This document shows, piece by piece, positions 11,179-20,939 of a stretch of 64,000 nucleotides of DNA (position 1 is the stretch's first letter; every line of letters begins with the position of its first letter). A program made the translations under genes and the position numbers. The notes under the pieces are model-generated. The model saw only the letters and a list, made by a program, of their open reading frames with translations. It had not been told where the DNA came from and did no database searches. Source of the stretch: Forficula auricularia (lineage: Eukaryota > Arthropoda > Insecta > Dermaptera > Forficulidae); the NCBI GenBank assembly GCA_024734495.1, contig JALMQS010000277.1:1-64000 (forward strand), read 5' to 3'.

Positions 11179-11803
11179 AATCTGGGCTGTCCAACCCGTG
11201 GCCCAATGTATAGTCATATAAATCTTTAAAACGTTGAGATTTATATGTAGATACTGGAAAACAAACAACAATTTGGCCTGATAATTTTTTTCTCTAAAAT
11301 AAGAAATCTGAAAATCTACTGTGAAGTTTTCGAAAAATAAAAGTGGTAATTTTAAATTTTTAATCTGGAACTAGATTTCAAGATTTCTGAAAAAATAATC
11401 ATCATTTTGGTTTATTTTCGACTCCATTTTCATTAGAAATAAATTTTCTACTTGCAAACTTTCTGATTGAATGTTCAAGAACATCAATTAGATACCGATC
11501 TAAAAGAAAAATTGAATATTGTTTCTTTATAAGAAATTTATATTAATTATCTATCCAGGAAAAAATGTAAACAAATATTATAACATAATATCATTTTTTT
11601 GTAAGTATGTAGGTATGTATTTACATAAGTATAAAATTTACGAAAAGTAAAATTAGAAGTTCACTATGAGCTAAAAAAATAAAATTCTTATTTCTACATT
11701 ATTAACTATCTTTTTTGAATAACAAATATCAATAAAATTATAATATGCGATCAGAGAATTTTTTTCTTCAAATGTGGCCCGTGTAAGCCAAAAGGTTGGA
11801 CAC
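11179..11803. mobile_element. hAT-type MITE with CTGTCCAACC ends
   Basis: The left end reads GGGCTGTCCAACCCGTGGCCC (written here in its two blocks: GGGCTGTCCAACCC and GTGGCCC). The right end, read inwards, carries GTGTCCAACC followed by a GGCCAC-containing block. This TIR type is typical of Charlie-like hAT elements. The right end lacks the outermost few bases and abuts an R2 copy; no clean TSD is visible. The interior (about 600 bp) is AT-rich and non-coding. Confidence 0.5.
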
Positions 11804-12385
11804 AAAATATTTAGAAAAAATTTAAAAAGTACTAGAATAAAGTACTAATATTTGTCTGCCGATATGTAGCAAAATCTAATCAGCGCTTAATTTTGTTAAA
11901 ATAATAATCATCATCATCATCATCAGCCTGTCGATATCGACAATCCACTGCTGAATATAGGCCTCTTCCATCAAATGGAAGGGGGTTGGCATTAAGTCAC
12001 CACGCTTGCCAGACGGATTGGTGACTAGGAATCAGATTATAGCCGGTCAAATATCAATGCAGGGACTCGGACTCGAACCCGGGACTCCTGCTTAGAATGC
12101 TAGTGTCTTAAGCTCTCGGCTAATCCGATTCTCGTTAAAATAATATATGGACAAAATTGACCATGGGCTAAATTAAAAAATCGCACATTTGGGCTCTGGG
12201 CGAGAGCCTAAGTAATTTTTGGATAAACATTCATGTCCTAAACTTGAAACTAAATGAATACTATAATTTGTGACTTTGACCATCAGTTCCGTAGTCTTTA
12301 CCTGAGAAAGCTTTGAAGTCGCGCTTGGCTCGAGACCGATTACAATAATTTATCTCCTTCGCATGGATAAAGTAAAAAATGAAAA
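11804..12385 (-). repeat. Repeat R2, minus copy, interrupted by a SINE
   Basis: Minus-strand copy of the element at 17895-18437. Shared blocks include AATATTTAGAAAAA, GATATGTAGCAAAA, TTTTGTTAAAATAA, GACTTTGACCATCAGTTCCG, GAGACCGATTACAAT and CGCATGGATAAAGT. The SINE at 11907-12133 splits it; the other R2 copies provide the uninterrupted sequence. Confidence 0.6.
11907..12133 (-). mobile_element. tRNA-derived SINE with RTE-type 3' end
   Basis: A 227-bp SINE flanked by the perfect 12-bp duplication GTTAAAATAATA (11895-11906 and 12134-12145). On the minus strand it has a pol III A box (GGATTAGCCGAGAGCT, 12111-12126) and a B box (GGGTTCGAGTCC, 12069-12080) about 30 nt apart, as in a tRNA. It ends with ATTCAGCAGTGGATTG, GGCTGATGATG and a (TGA)n tail. 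The CAGCAGTGG...GGCTGATGATG end is the well-known insect SINE/RTE tail, so RTE machinery probably mobilised it. No differences between the TSDs suggests a fairly young insertion. Confidence 0.85.
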
Positions 12386-13041
12386 TTTAAAAAAGCAGCC
12401 TCCCGAGTGAATGAAGCATTATATATTATATAATAATTATGAATTCGCAAACTATAATGAAGGAATAAATAAATATACGAAAGAAAAAAAGAAAGTAAAA
12501 AACGTGATTACTTGGTTGCTTATTTTTATTTGATTTAAAGGTCTGGAGAAGAAAGGGGGACGAAGATGGATTGGCATAGAAAGTTGCGATCACTTGAGAG
12601 ATGCAGTATGATTAAATTAGTGGGTAGGCAAAGCAGTCGTGGACAATTCTTGGGTGGGCTGCAAAGATCAAGACTCTTTTATCAGTCTGTCATCTCCATT
12701 TATTTTTAATTAATTAATGTTTTCGATAAGAAAAGTTTTCCAAGTCTCAGGAGATTTTCGAAAAATAAAAATAAATACGAATCAATAGGCTGACTATTTT
12801 TTGTCGAGATGAAGATGAAGATTGAAGTAAATTGGATTGGAGTTTAAATCAATAAAGAAAATTTTTTAAAAGGAAGAAAAATCTGAGGAAAAGTGAAAAG
12901 TATTTGAAGAATATCAGCAAATTTTGGAATTGGGTGGAGCGAGACAGCCGCAGGAGGATAAGGGGCTGAGCCCAATTAGTAATAAATTTAATATATAATA
13001 GAAGTTGATAGAGATTTTCTTTAGGAGACGGACTGGTATAA
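12386..13041. other. No gene seen
   Basis: AT-rich DNA with a less biased patch at 12540-12670 that has no recognisable product. The ORF at 12849-13049 (minus) looks like chance. Confidence 0.5.
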
Positions 13042-13133
13042 ATATGCAATTGGATGTTGATGAAAGCAGTCCACGGTGGTTGTAAAAAATAAGACTATAG
13101 AGGTTTTATTATTTTACATTTATTTGTTAAACC

Positions 13134-13166
13134 GACGTTTCGGAGATTTATTCTCTCCTTCTTCAG
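13134..13166 (-). ncRNA. Hammerhead ribozyme core, left arm of element B
   Basis: Minus strand: CTGAAGA (13160-13166), one A, a 5-bp stem II GGAGA/TCTCC closing a 7-nt loop GAATAAA, GAAAC and GTC (13134-13136). All conserved hammerhead core positions are present. The extra base before stem II also occurs in the other intact cores of this window. The GAAACGTC junction leaves no room for an intramolecular stem III, as in dimer-forming minimal hammerheads of retroelements. Confidence 0.7.
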
Positions 13167-13311
13167 GGTAACAAAAAGTCAATGAAAGCAATTGCTTTTT
13201 ACTTTGTTTTCTATTCGAGATGAAAAAGAATTTTTATAATGTTTTTTTGGCATTGTCAAAGGAGACAGAAAGTAACTATTTTTTGAACTACTTTCATTGA
13301 CTTTTTGTTAC

Positions 13312-13344
13312 CTGAAGAAGGAGAGAATAAATCTCCGAAACGTC
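13312..13344 (+). ncRNA. Hammerhead ribozyme core, right arm of element B
   Basis: Plus-strand mirror of the left-arm core: CTGAAGA at 13312-13318, stem II 13320-13324 with 13332-13336, GAAAC at 13337-13341 and GTC at 13342-13344. The predicted cleavage is just after 13344. Upstream GTTA and downstream TAAC could contribute to stem I. Confidence 0.7.
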
Positions 13345-13660
13345 GGTTTAACAAATAAATGTAAAATAATAAAACCTCTATAGTCTTATTTTTTACAACC
13401 ACCGTGGACTGCTTTCATCAACATCCAATTGCATATAATAAAGTATTTAGAATTATGCATACAGAGTAGATTGTTAATTTTTAACAGTTATGTTCAAAAG
13501 TAAAACGGAACCCTATGTCTAATCGTAAGTAAGAGATTAAAAATAAATAATAAATAAAGTTTTAGCTTCTCACTTTGTTTAATGTCTAGTTAGCCAATAA
13601 ATAGAATAAAGAAATTTTTAAAAAATCTTATAAATTTGATTGTTTTAAGGCTCTCAGACC

Positions 13661-13817
13661 ATTATTTACGGATATAAGATTTGAATTTTTAATTAATTAT
13701 GTGTCATTTAATTAAAAATTCAAATCTTAATAAAATTAATCACAAAAATAAAAGCTTCAACAGCTTCATTACTGGAAATAAATAATTTGAAATAAAAATG
13801 AATATCCGTAAGTTATT
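13661..13817. mobile_element. Small MITE with perfect internal hairpin
   Basis: Outer inverted ends contain TTACGGATAT (13661-13675 and 13802-13817). Inside, 13676-13696 and 13708-13728 form a perfect 21-bp stem with an 11-nt loop. No coding capacity and no clear TSD. Confidence 0.5.
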
Positions 13818-13818
13818 G

Positions 13819-14929
13819 TTTTTTATTTTATTATTTTTTTTAAGTAGCAAGGGCCCATTAATAAATTACGTACGACTTTTAGGGGGGGTATGACTAAATA
13901 TTAAAAGTTCTTATAGGATGGGGGGCGAGAATCCGATCTTAATCAAGTATTTTTTAGTAATAATCAATATCAATTTAAACAACGAAATTCAGGGACATAC
14001 TGAAAAAAGGATGCCAGGCCCATGTCTCACCAGAAGAAAGAATTAATACGAACATTTGTATTAGATTTATGTTATAAACATATATATTTAGATATTTTAT
14101 CAAAAAGTAATTTACTTTAGCAATGAAAATGTACGAATATAATTAAAAGTAGTGAAATCGCAATAAAGATTTAATTAAACGGTAGGTTATTTTGTAAATA
14201 TTTTCATTAATTAATTAATTAAACACGCCCAGAAGGCTTTAGCTTGCAAGCCTAGCAAGGAAATTTTATTAGAAAAAACAAGTTATTAATAAAAATTTCG
14301 TATACATTGGTTTTCTAAAATAAACTTACCTCATAATAAATATCTGTTAATTCTTATTAATTTGATTAAAAAATTTATCTAATAAAAATAAATTCATTAT
14401 TGTATATTTAATTATTTAGTTAAAAAAATGTATTCGATAAATTTTTCGTTCCTTAAAAGCAAATGAAAAGAATTTACCGAAATTTCGAAAAAATAATTCC
14501 CTTATTTCATTGAAAATATTTTTAAAAGAATTAAAGATAAAAATTACAAAAATAATAAATTCTATGAAATACAATTGGGGTAGAATGTCTCACTCTGGTA
14601 TAGAAAGAAAAGGGTGCGAAATATAAGCTTGGGCACTTTTATAATAATCCCGGATACATGTCGAGACAAGTGTCCATATCATTTGGAGACAGTGAAACAT
14701 GTTCAGACACGAAACAAAGATTTTTCTATTAATCAAGTAAAGTACGAATTTTATCAATATCGTCTACTTCTCCTTAACACAAGTTTTTTTTTCTCCCCCC
14801 CCCCCCTGGCCTCGATCCGTATAGATCATTTTGGCCAGTGAAATGTAGTTATATATTTTTCTTATATTATATTAAATATATTACATTGATTACATTTATA
14901 TATTACATTAAATTTTTTAATAGCTATTA
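13819..14929. other. AT-rich DNA, no gene seen
   Basis: Low-complexity A/T sequence with a G run near 13881 and a C run near 14797. The ORF at 14614-14841 has no recognisable similarity. Confidence 0.5.
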
Positions 14930-16330
14930 TATGTTGAACCACGAACGTCGCTATTATTGGATCTTCAGGAATTTACGAGAGAAGAATATTCATATTTGTT
15001 GGTAGGGATATATTATCTTGAATGTTTATATAAAATTTATTTATTTTAACACTATTGTTTTTGCACTGTAGGTAGATATGATTAACATCCCCTATGGATG
15101 TTTGATCACACTCACAATAAGGATTATCTCTAAGACCGAATTTGTGAAGGTATGCAGGTGTTAGTGAATATCCATTTCTAAGTCTTATGATATGAACTGT
15201 TAGCCTTCTAAATGTTTTTATAATTTCAAACAGTGGTGTTATTGATATCCTCGGCATTATATTGTGAAGGTATTTTCCTTTATGTTGGCTACTGGAGTCC
15301 CATAAGGATTTCCATTCCAAGAAGGTTTTGTTTTTAAGCCATGCATCCCCAATCGGTTGGTCGAAAATGTTGATATGATTATTTAATATTGAAGATTCCC
15401 GAGCCAATTGGTCAACTCTCTCGTTGTATCTAATTCCAGCGTGACTAGGGATCCAAAGAAATTTAATAAATGTGTTGTTATTTTTTAAAATTAAAATTTC
15501 ACTAATGATTTCCATTATTAGATGTGAGGATTTTTTATTTTTGGAAAACCGTTAATTGCTGTAATTACGCTTTGGGAGTCGGTGCATATTAATACATGAT
15601 TAATATTAGGTAACACTTTCACATGTTTTATTGCCTCTCTGATAGCTATGCATTCAGCCGTAAATATAGAAGACATAGCTTCAAGCTTATAGATTTTATA
15701 TATATTTACTGATGGACACCACCAAGCGGAGCCCACCATAGAGGGATCGGATTTTTTAGATCCATCTGTAAATATTAGAGTGTGATCTGGGAAATTTGAT
15801 CTAATAAATGTTTGAAATAAAATGTTCATTTGAGGAGTATTCTTTTTGTAAGGAAGACAGTAGGTATTTATGCGGTGAGTTTGAATTTCATAATTATGGC
15901 AGTAAATAGGTGATTTCGAGTATATCTTTAATTTTGGGAAATTAGTCTGAAGAAATCTAATTTCCTTAAAAGATGTGACTTGATTTTTATAAATGTTATT
16001 AGAATCATTTAAATTATTAACTTCATTTATACTTTTAATAACTAGCTCATGATTCATTGCCATTTTTTCAAAATATACTTTCTTGTTAGAACTTGTTCTT
16101 CTTAATAATAAGGGCATCTCTCTAGCTTCTGCTAATTAATGAGTTGGTAGGTGTGGATTTTAAAGCGCCCGTACATACAACGGAATTGTATTTGGTCAAT
16201 TTTCACTATGATACTTTTACAACCATTATTAAATAATTGACATCCATAATCGAGAAGAGCCCTTATTATTGTTCTATAGAGTAATAGCCAAGTAGCTGGG
16301 TCCGCGCCCCATGCCGACCTTAACACAAGT
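14930..16330 (-). mobile_element. 5'-truncated LINE with RNase H, minus strand
   Basis: The 3' two-thirds of an ORF2 from an RNase H-bearing non-LTR retrotransposon (I/R1/LOA-type grouping). Coding debris spans 14973-16326, and an AT-rich 3' UTR follows towards 14930. The element stops abruptly near 16326, as expected from incomplete reverse transcription; endonuclease and RT catalytic motifs are missing. No clear TSD. Confidence 0.8.
14973..16326 (-). pseudogene. LINE ORF2 C-terminus: RT thumb, RNase H, zinc knuckle
   Basis: In order on the minus strand: post-RT region SAWGADPATWLLLYRTIIRA then LLDYGCQLF (16326-16132); RNase H with LIFTDGSK, SIFTAECIAIREAI and ICTDSQS supplying the D, E, D catalytic residues (within 15518-16117); IPSHAGIRYNERVDQLARES with the last catalytic D (from 15515); and a C-terminal CECDQTSIGDVNHIYLQCK knuckle. 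At least two frameshifts (about 16155 and at 15517-15520, where two extra bases fit) and one in-frame stop near 16136 inactivate it. It is a long-dead but readable copy. Confidence 0.85.
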
Positions 16331-16724
16331 TAACTATTATATTTTAATACTAAAATAAAATTGCATGCAAAGTTTATTCTCTATTTAGGTATAGAGTTGA
16401 AATATGTTAAAAATAATGCAAAATAAAACCACACATGAAAAAGAATTATACTCTCAATTTATCGTTACAGGTTAAAAAAACAGGTATGAAATAAATTTTT
16501 AGTAAAAAAGTAAAATATATAAGCTTTCAAAGCGATTCAAATCAATTGATTAAATTAGTCACACACACATACATATATAAATGACTGGTCGTTAAAAATT
16601 ATATTTTTTCCGACCTCCCCCCCCCTCTAAAAAGGTTCATTTTGATGAAAAAACTTGAGGTAATTTTTTTTATTAAAAACAACACGTGCCTTAAGACGAT
16701 CTAAGTTCATTTTTTGGAAAGTGT
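16331..16724. other. No gene seen
   Basis: AT-rich; a short ACAC run at 16561 and a C run at 16617. Nothing recognisable. Confidence 0.5.
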
Positions 16725-17095
16725 TTGGGGGTTGATATGTAGCAATAACTGCATTTTTCTAAAGTAATGGTAGTATAATATAATATAGTAATAATATAAT
16801 AGTCAATTTCATTTCAATCGGTTGACCGGTGCGGAAAAAATCGTCGGAAAAATATGGTAACATATGTACAATGTACATATTGTACATCCATCCATCCGCA
16901 CGCACTAAACGAAAAAATCGCATTTTTTGGCCTCTGGTCGAGACTCCATTTAATTTTTGTCAATACCGTCACGTGCTAAAATTCAACGTAAATGATTACT
17001 ACAATTTGTGACTTTGGTTAAGAACATGAGTTCCGTAGTCTGAGACCGATCCAATCTTTATCTGCTTCGCATTGGATAAAGTAAAAATGGGAAAA
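16725..17095 (-). repeat. Repeat R2, minus copy
   Basis: Contains TTGATATGTAGCAA, AAGTAATGGTAG, TTCAATCGGTTGACCGG, GCATTTTTTGGCCTC, GTCACGTGCTAAAATT, GAGTTCCGTAGTC and the hairpin end CGCATTGGATAAAGT, in the reverse order of the copy at 17895-18437. With that copy it brackets the hAT fragment in opposite orientations. Confidence 0.6.
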
Positions 17096-17129
17096 TGGCT
17101 TGCGCCTTTTGTTTGTAGGGTAGGCATAC

Positions 17130-17689
17130 CCTTAACTGATGTGGTAATTTAGTTGTCTAATTTCACAAAAAATTGTCCATCTTTGCAATTAATCCTACAA
17201 GATGAAGAAGTGCTGGCCGAAATCCAAAGCAATCAATCGCTGGAAATTCAGTTTAAGAATAATAATAATGTTGGTTAATTTTGGATAAAAATAAAAAAGG
17301 TTTTTCCGAACATTTCTGACAGAGCGGTGGAGAATTCTGTTACAATTCTCCACCTCTTTTCTTACTTGTGCGAACCAGGATTTTCAACATTGAACGAAAT
17401 TAACAGAAAAGAAAAGAGAAAGAGTAAAATCAGTAGAAGAGGAAATAAGAGTGAGCCTAAGATAAGTCCCCGAATAAAAAAAACTTTGTACTGTACATAA
17501 TACAGATTATTAAACTTATTTAAAACAAATAAAAAGTGTATTATTTTTTGCTGTTTCCAGATATAATATTACATTTTAAACTATAGAACTGTGCTATACG
17601 GTAGTATATGTACTTGTCACTTTTGGTGTGTCGCAAAATTTAGACTTACTAAAAGTGTGTTGCAGCTACAAATAGTTTGAGAAACACTG
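17130..17689 (+). mobile_element. 3' end of a ZBED5-like hAT transposon
   Basis: Transposase C-terminus followed by a 3' UTR with two GTGTGTTGCAG/GTGTGTCGCA-type blocks and a terminal TTTGAGAAACACTG (ending 17689), the inverse of the hAT start CAGTGTTTCTCAAA. The next 8 bases (CAATACAA) would be one side of the TSD. The 5' part is missing; an R2 copy abuts at 17095. Confidence 0.75.
17199..17478 (+). pseudogene. hAT transposase C-terminal dimerisation domain
   Basis: Plus frame from LQDEEVLAEIQSNQS through FWIKIKKVFPNISDRAVEN to FSYLCEPGFSTLNEI, ending EPKISPRIKK. The YLCEPGFS...INRK block matches the YLCE.GFS..IK.K motif of hAT (ZBED5-like) transposases, and PRI near the end is also typical. 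A TAA at about 17275 just before FW breaks the frame. The N-terminal BED finger and catalytic core are absent. The copy is inactive. Confidence 0.75.
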
Positions 17690-17894
17690 CAATACAACAA
17701 AGTGCGTGGAGATTATCGCTTTTATTTCTTCAGAACAAACACCATGGTAAGTAGCTAAAATAAAGGGAAAGGGCAGAGACGATTTTATATTTGGCCATGT
17801 AATCGAAAGATCTATATAAGGCTGAATCTCCAGGTGGCAAGAAAATGATTGATTCGAGATCCACAAATTTGAGCCATGGGATAATCTATTTTTT

Positions 17895-18437
17895 ACTTTA
17901 TCCAATGCGAAGCATGGGTAAAGTATTGTAATCGGTCTCGCGGCAAGCGCGACTTCAAAGGGTCCTCAGGTAAAGACTACGGAACCCATGGTCTCAATTA
18001 AAGTCACAAACTGTAGTATTCATTTAGATTAAATTTTAGCACGTGACGGTTTTGCTACAAATTACATGGGGTCTCGTCCATAGGCCAAAAAGTGCGAGTT
18101 TTTCAGGAAGTGCGTGCGGAGTTATCGTTTTTTTCGTCCACGATCTTTTCCCCACCTTTGAACCGATTAAAATGAAATTGAAAACCTACCATTATTTTAA
18201 CAAAATGAAAAGCTGATCAGTTTTTGGTACATATCGGCCCACAAACATTAGTACTTTATTTCAATACTTTTTTAGATTTTTCTAAATATTTTGAAAATGA
18301 CTAAACCAATTTTGATGAAATTGAATATTGTAATTAAGTTCCGTGAGGACCACCAAAAAGGTCATATATAAAGTTTTCTTGTAAAATTATATTTTAAAGT
18401 ATTTTACCCTAGATTAAGATAGTACATTGGATAAAGT
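17895..18437 (+). mobile_element. Repeat R2, most complete copy; terminal inverted repeats
   Basis: Starts ACTTTATCCAATG (17895-17907) and ends CATTGGATAAAGT (18425-18437), so its ends are exact 13-bp inverted repeats. Further inward both ends carry GGGTAAA. Interior blocks are shared with 11804-12385, 16725-17095 and 20085-20485. No coding capacity; it behaves like a non-autonomous DNA element of unknown superfamily. Confidence 0.55.
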
Positions 18438-18440
18438 TTA

Positions 18441-18455
18441 GCAACGATCCGTTGC
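18441..18455. repeat. R4 palindrome GCAACGATCCGTTGC
   Basis: This 15-nt palindrome directly follows the R2 end and recurs at 20471-20485, and inverted with two substitutions at 25838-25852, each time beside TAAAG and TTTATT. It may be an outer terminus of the R2 family. Confidence 0.5.
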
Positions 18456-19376
18456 AGTTTATTATTTAGAATATCAAATTAATAATTTTAATTACTTAAA
18501 ATATATTTATAAAAAGCGTGTGGGAAATTATTTTTTGAGAAAAATTTATTATTTAATTATGCAAAACTGAAGTATATTTATATTTAGATAACAGGCGCTT
18601 GTCGGACTCTGTTACAAGATATCAAAGGACATAGTTTGGATTGAGCACTAAAGAGGAAACTCCTGTCATAGTTCCGGTGACAAACAAGAGAGTTGCCCAA
18701 GCAAGGAAAACATCAATTAATAAAAACAACACGAGCTCGCCTAGGCGTCTCCAAGACTCAATTTTTAAAACAAATTATAAAATGAGCACACAAGGATCAT
18801 ACATAATATTCTAATCCAAAGAACCCATAATTTAATTTATAAATACAGAGGCCAACATAAAAATGTTTGTAAAAACTTGTTTAACCAATTTGCCTTAATC
18901 TTATGTTTTTGGGTGTTGAAACCGTATTTGGTATTAGTTTTTTTTTATCACCCACAATTTTCTATATGGAGCTTAAGTTTCGAATTCGTATCTCTGAGAC
19001 TTATGGTTGCGAAACGCAGGGGGAGGGGTACATACATAGGTACACACATACGCACTGATGAATAGATTTTTGGCTCCTTTTTGGCCTTTGGGGACCACAA
19101 TTTTCGGTTTTATGTCCTAAACCCGATTTCCAACTATTAAGGGCATCAATTCCTTCAACCTAGAAGTTACAAAATGAAATTAACTTTTTTCATCTCTGAG
19201 ATACAAGCTCTCAAAGAGTCAGGCTGGCCATCGCAATACTTCCCCATTATATTCTATGAATATAAATGTGAAAGTAAAAATAGAGAAAATTTGATGTATA
19301 AAAATTAAAAATCATATTTTTTTTTATTAAATTAAAATTTTAGTTTCAATAATATTAAATTAGTAAAATACGAATA
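18456..19376. other. No gene seen
   Basis: Includes a less AT-biased patch (18590-18750) without recognisable product and, at 19196-19275, a copy of the AATACTTC repeat also at 3404-3500. Confidence 0.5.
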
Positions 19377-19697
19377 TTAGTTTTTCTTACGGGCCATTGT
19401 TTTTTGGACCAATGTAGATCCCTTGCTCTGCTCCCACTCCCATATGAAACATGGAAACTTTGTAAATCCCTTTTCTTGACCAAGGAGCATGGAGACAACT
19501 TTTAAATCTCCACACAGCATCCAATCATGAGCTGTATAGTTAATTTTCTGTAAAATTATATTAAGATTTTCGTAAATTTCCCTCATATCGACTGAATGAG
19601 CAACAGGCAATGAAGCATATGTATTTCCATTATGTTCCAAAATGTGAAAAATTGGTTGGTGATACGACTTTTTAATTATTATTTTCGGAATCGGCAC
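19377..19697 (-). pseudogene. Remnant of repeat-associated arthropod protein
   Basis: A 106-residue minus-strand ORF with the string HDWMLCGDLKVVSMLLGQEK followed by GFTKFPCFIWEWEQSKGS. It resembles an uncharacterised arthropod protein type with a CGDLK..S.LLGQ..GYTK.PCF.C.W motif that I associate with multi-copy, transposon-like loci; here the second cysteine position reads W. No catalytic domain can be named. Upstream ASLPVAHSVDMREIYENL fits the same family. The copy is short relative to those proteins and appears truncated at both ends. Confidence 0.5.
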
Positions 19698-20084
19698 ACC
19701 AAATAAGACAGGAATTAGTTAAAATTATTGAAAAAGTTTTTTCATCATTGGCCTGTGATATTAATAACGATTAAACAGGGAAGACTGAGACATAATAAAT
19801 ACAATGAAAAGATAGTGGTATTAAGACAGTGATATATAAGAACACTCAAATGCAAAAAATTGGTCCTCTGATAATTTTAAAATAAGGCGAATTAAAAAGA
19901 TTGTATAAATTAATTAAGACGATTCCTATATCCTATTAAACAAGTTATATCTAATGTAAATTGGAGTAAAAAGTGAAAGTTTTTTAAGGACTCTATAATC
20001 TTTCCGAAAATATGGCACATTCTTTCTTCCTTTAAACGGTGAAAAAATTTATTGAAGTAGCTTAGTATGAATATTATTCAATAA
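19698..20084. other. AT-rich DNA, no gene seen
   Basis: Nothing recognisable. Confidence 0.5.
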
Positions 20085-20485
20085 ACAATTTTGAACCGAT
20101 TGAAATGAAATTGAAAACCTACCATTATTTTAACAAATTGAAGCGCTGATTAGTTTTTGGTAGATATTGATACAAACATTAGTATTTTATTCTAGTACTT
20201 TTTTAGTTTTTTCTAAATATTTTGAAAATAGCTTAACCAATTTTGATGAAATTTAATATTGTAATCAAGTAACTCGAGGACTTCAAAAAAGGTTATATAA
20301 AGTTTTTAGTAAAATTATATTTTAAAGTACTTTACTCTAGAGTAATATAGTACTTTTTTTTAATTCTTCATTATTTTATTTTAAACATGGAGTGCAAATT
20401 GCAAGTGATATCTGATTAATAATAAAGGAATAAACATATTAATATTTTAAATGACTTTTATTAAAGGTTAGCAACGATCCGTTGC
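20085..20485 (+). repeat. Repeat R2, partial plus copy
   Basis: Shares TTGAACCGATTGAAATGAAATT, CCTACCATTATTTTAACAAA and TAGTTTTTGGTA with 18160-18300 (blocks listed separately), and ends with the R4 palindrome at 20471-20485. About 110 bp of extra AT-rich sequence lies between ATAGTAC and the R4 end compared with the 18.4-kb copy. Confidence 0.55.
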
Positions 20486-20559
20486 AGTTTATTTTATTAT
20501 AGGTTCATTTTACAGTAAATTTCATTCTTCTTGGTTCTTTTAGTTTGAAAATTTTATTA

Positions 20560-20935
20560 TTTTAATTTTTAGCCCCCTTTAATTTTTGATTCGATTTCAA
20601 TCAAAATCTGACCAGCTCTAAGATCTCAATGCACCAAAACTACATATGAAATTTCGAAATTCACACTAGTTAGACCATACACAAAATTTGGTAACGTATA
20701 GATACTAACTAACAGAAATTTTGACAAAATCATTAATATCTCATAAAATATAATTTTTCGATGTTCACTTTTAGTAAAGCAAAACGATATGGTTTCGCTG
20801 AATTTTTTTTAACAACATATTGTAGTTTCAGCCGTTTTTTGAGATATTTCGAAAAAACGAAGCAAAAAAGATTTTTTTTCATGCACGATTACAATACTTG
20901 ACCATACCCTGCTCTGGTAAAGTAAATAAGTGTTT
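20560..20935 (-). repeat. Repeat R1, minus copy
   Basis: Inverse of 24850-25260: TAGCCCCC, CAATGCACCAAAA, TTTTGACAAAATCATTAATA, GATATTTCGAAAAA, CATGCACGATTACAATACTT and GACCATACCCTG. Confidence 0.6.
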
Positions 20936-20939
20936 TAAT

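Larger units (their letters stand above)
13042..13436. mobile_element. Fold-back element B with two intact hammerhead cores
   Basis: A 395-bp palindrome. Both ends read ATATGCAATTGGATG inwards, and the two arms (about 13042-13188 and 13291-13436) are almost identical, differing by about one base around the ribozyme and diverging only near the roughly 100-bp loop. High arm identity implies recent formation or active homogenisation. Each arm carries a hammerhead core reading outwards. Sequence beside the core (CGGTTTAACAAATAAATG) is typical of Penelope-like or retrozyme repeats. No protein is encoded. Confidence 0.7.

Noticed and set aside
11910..11925. Short ATC/GAT tandem as a CRISPR or regulatory array
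   Set aside because: It is the (TGA)n tail of the SINE; no CRISPR-like repeat and spacer pattern exists in the window.
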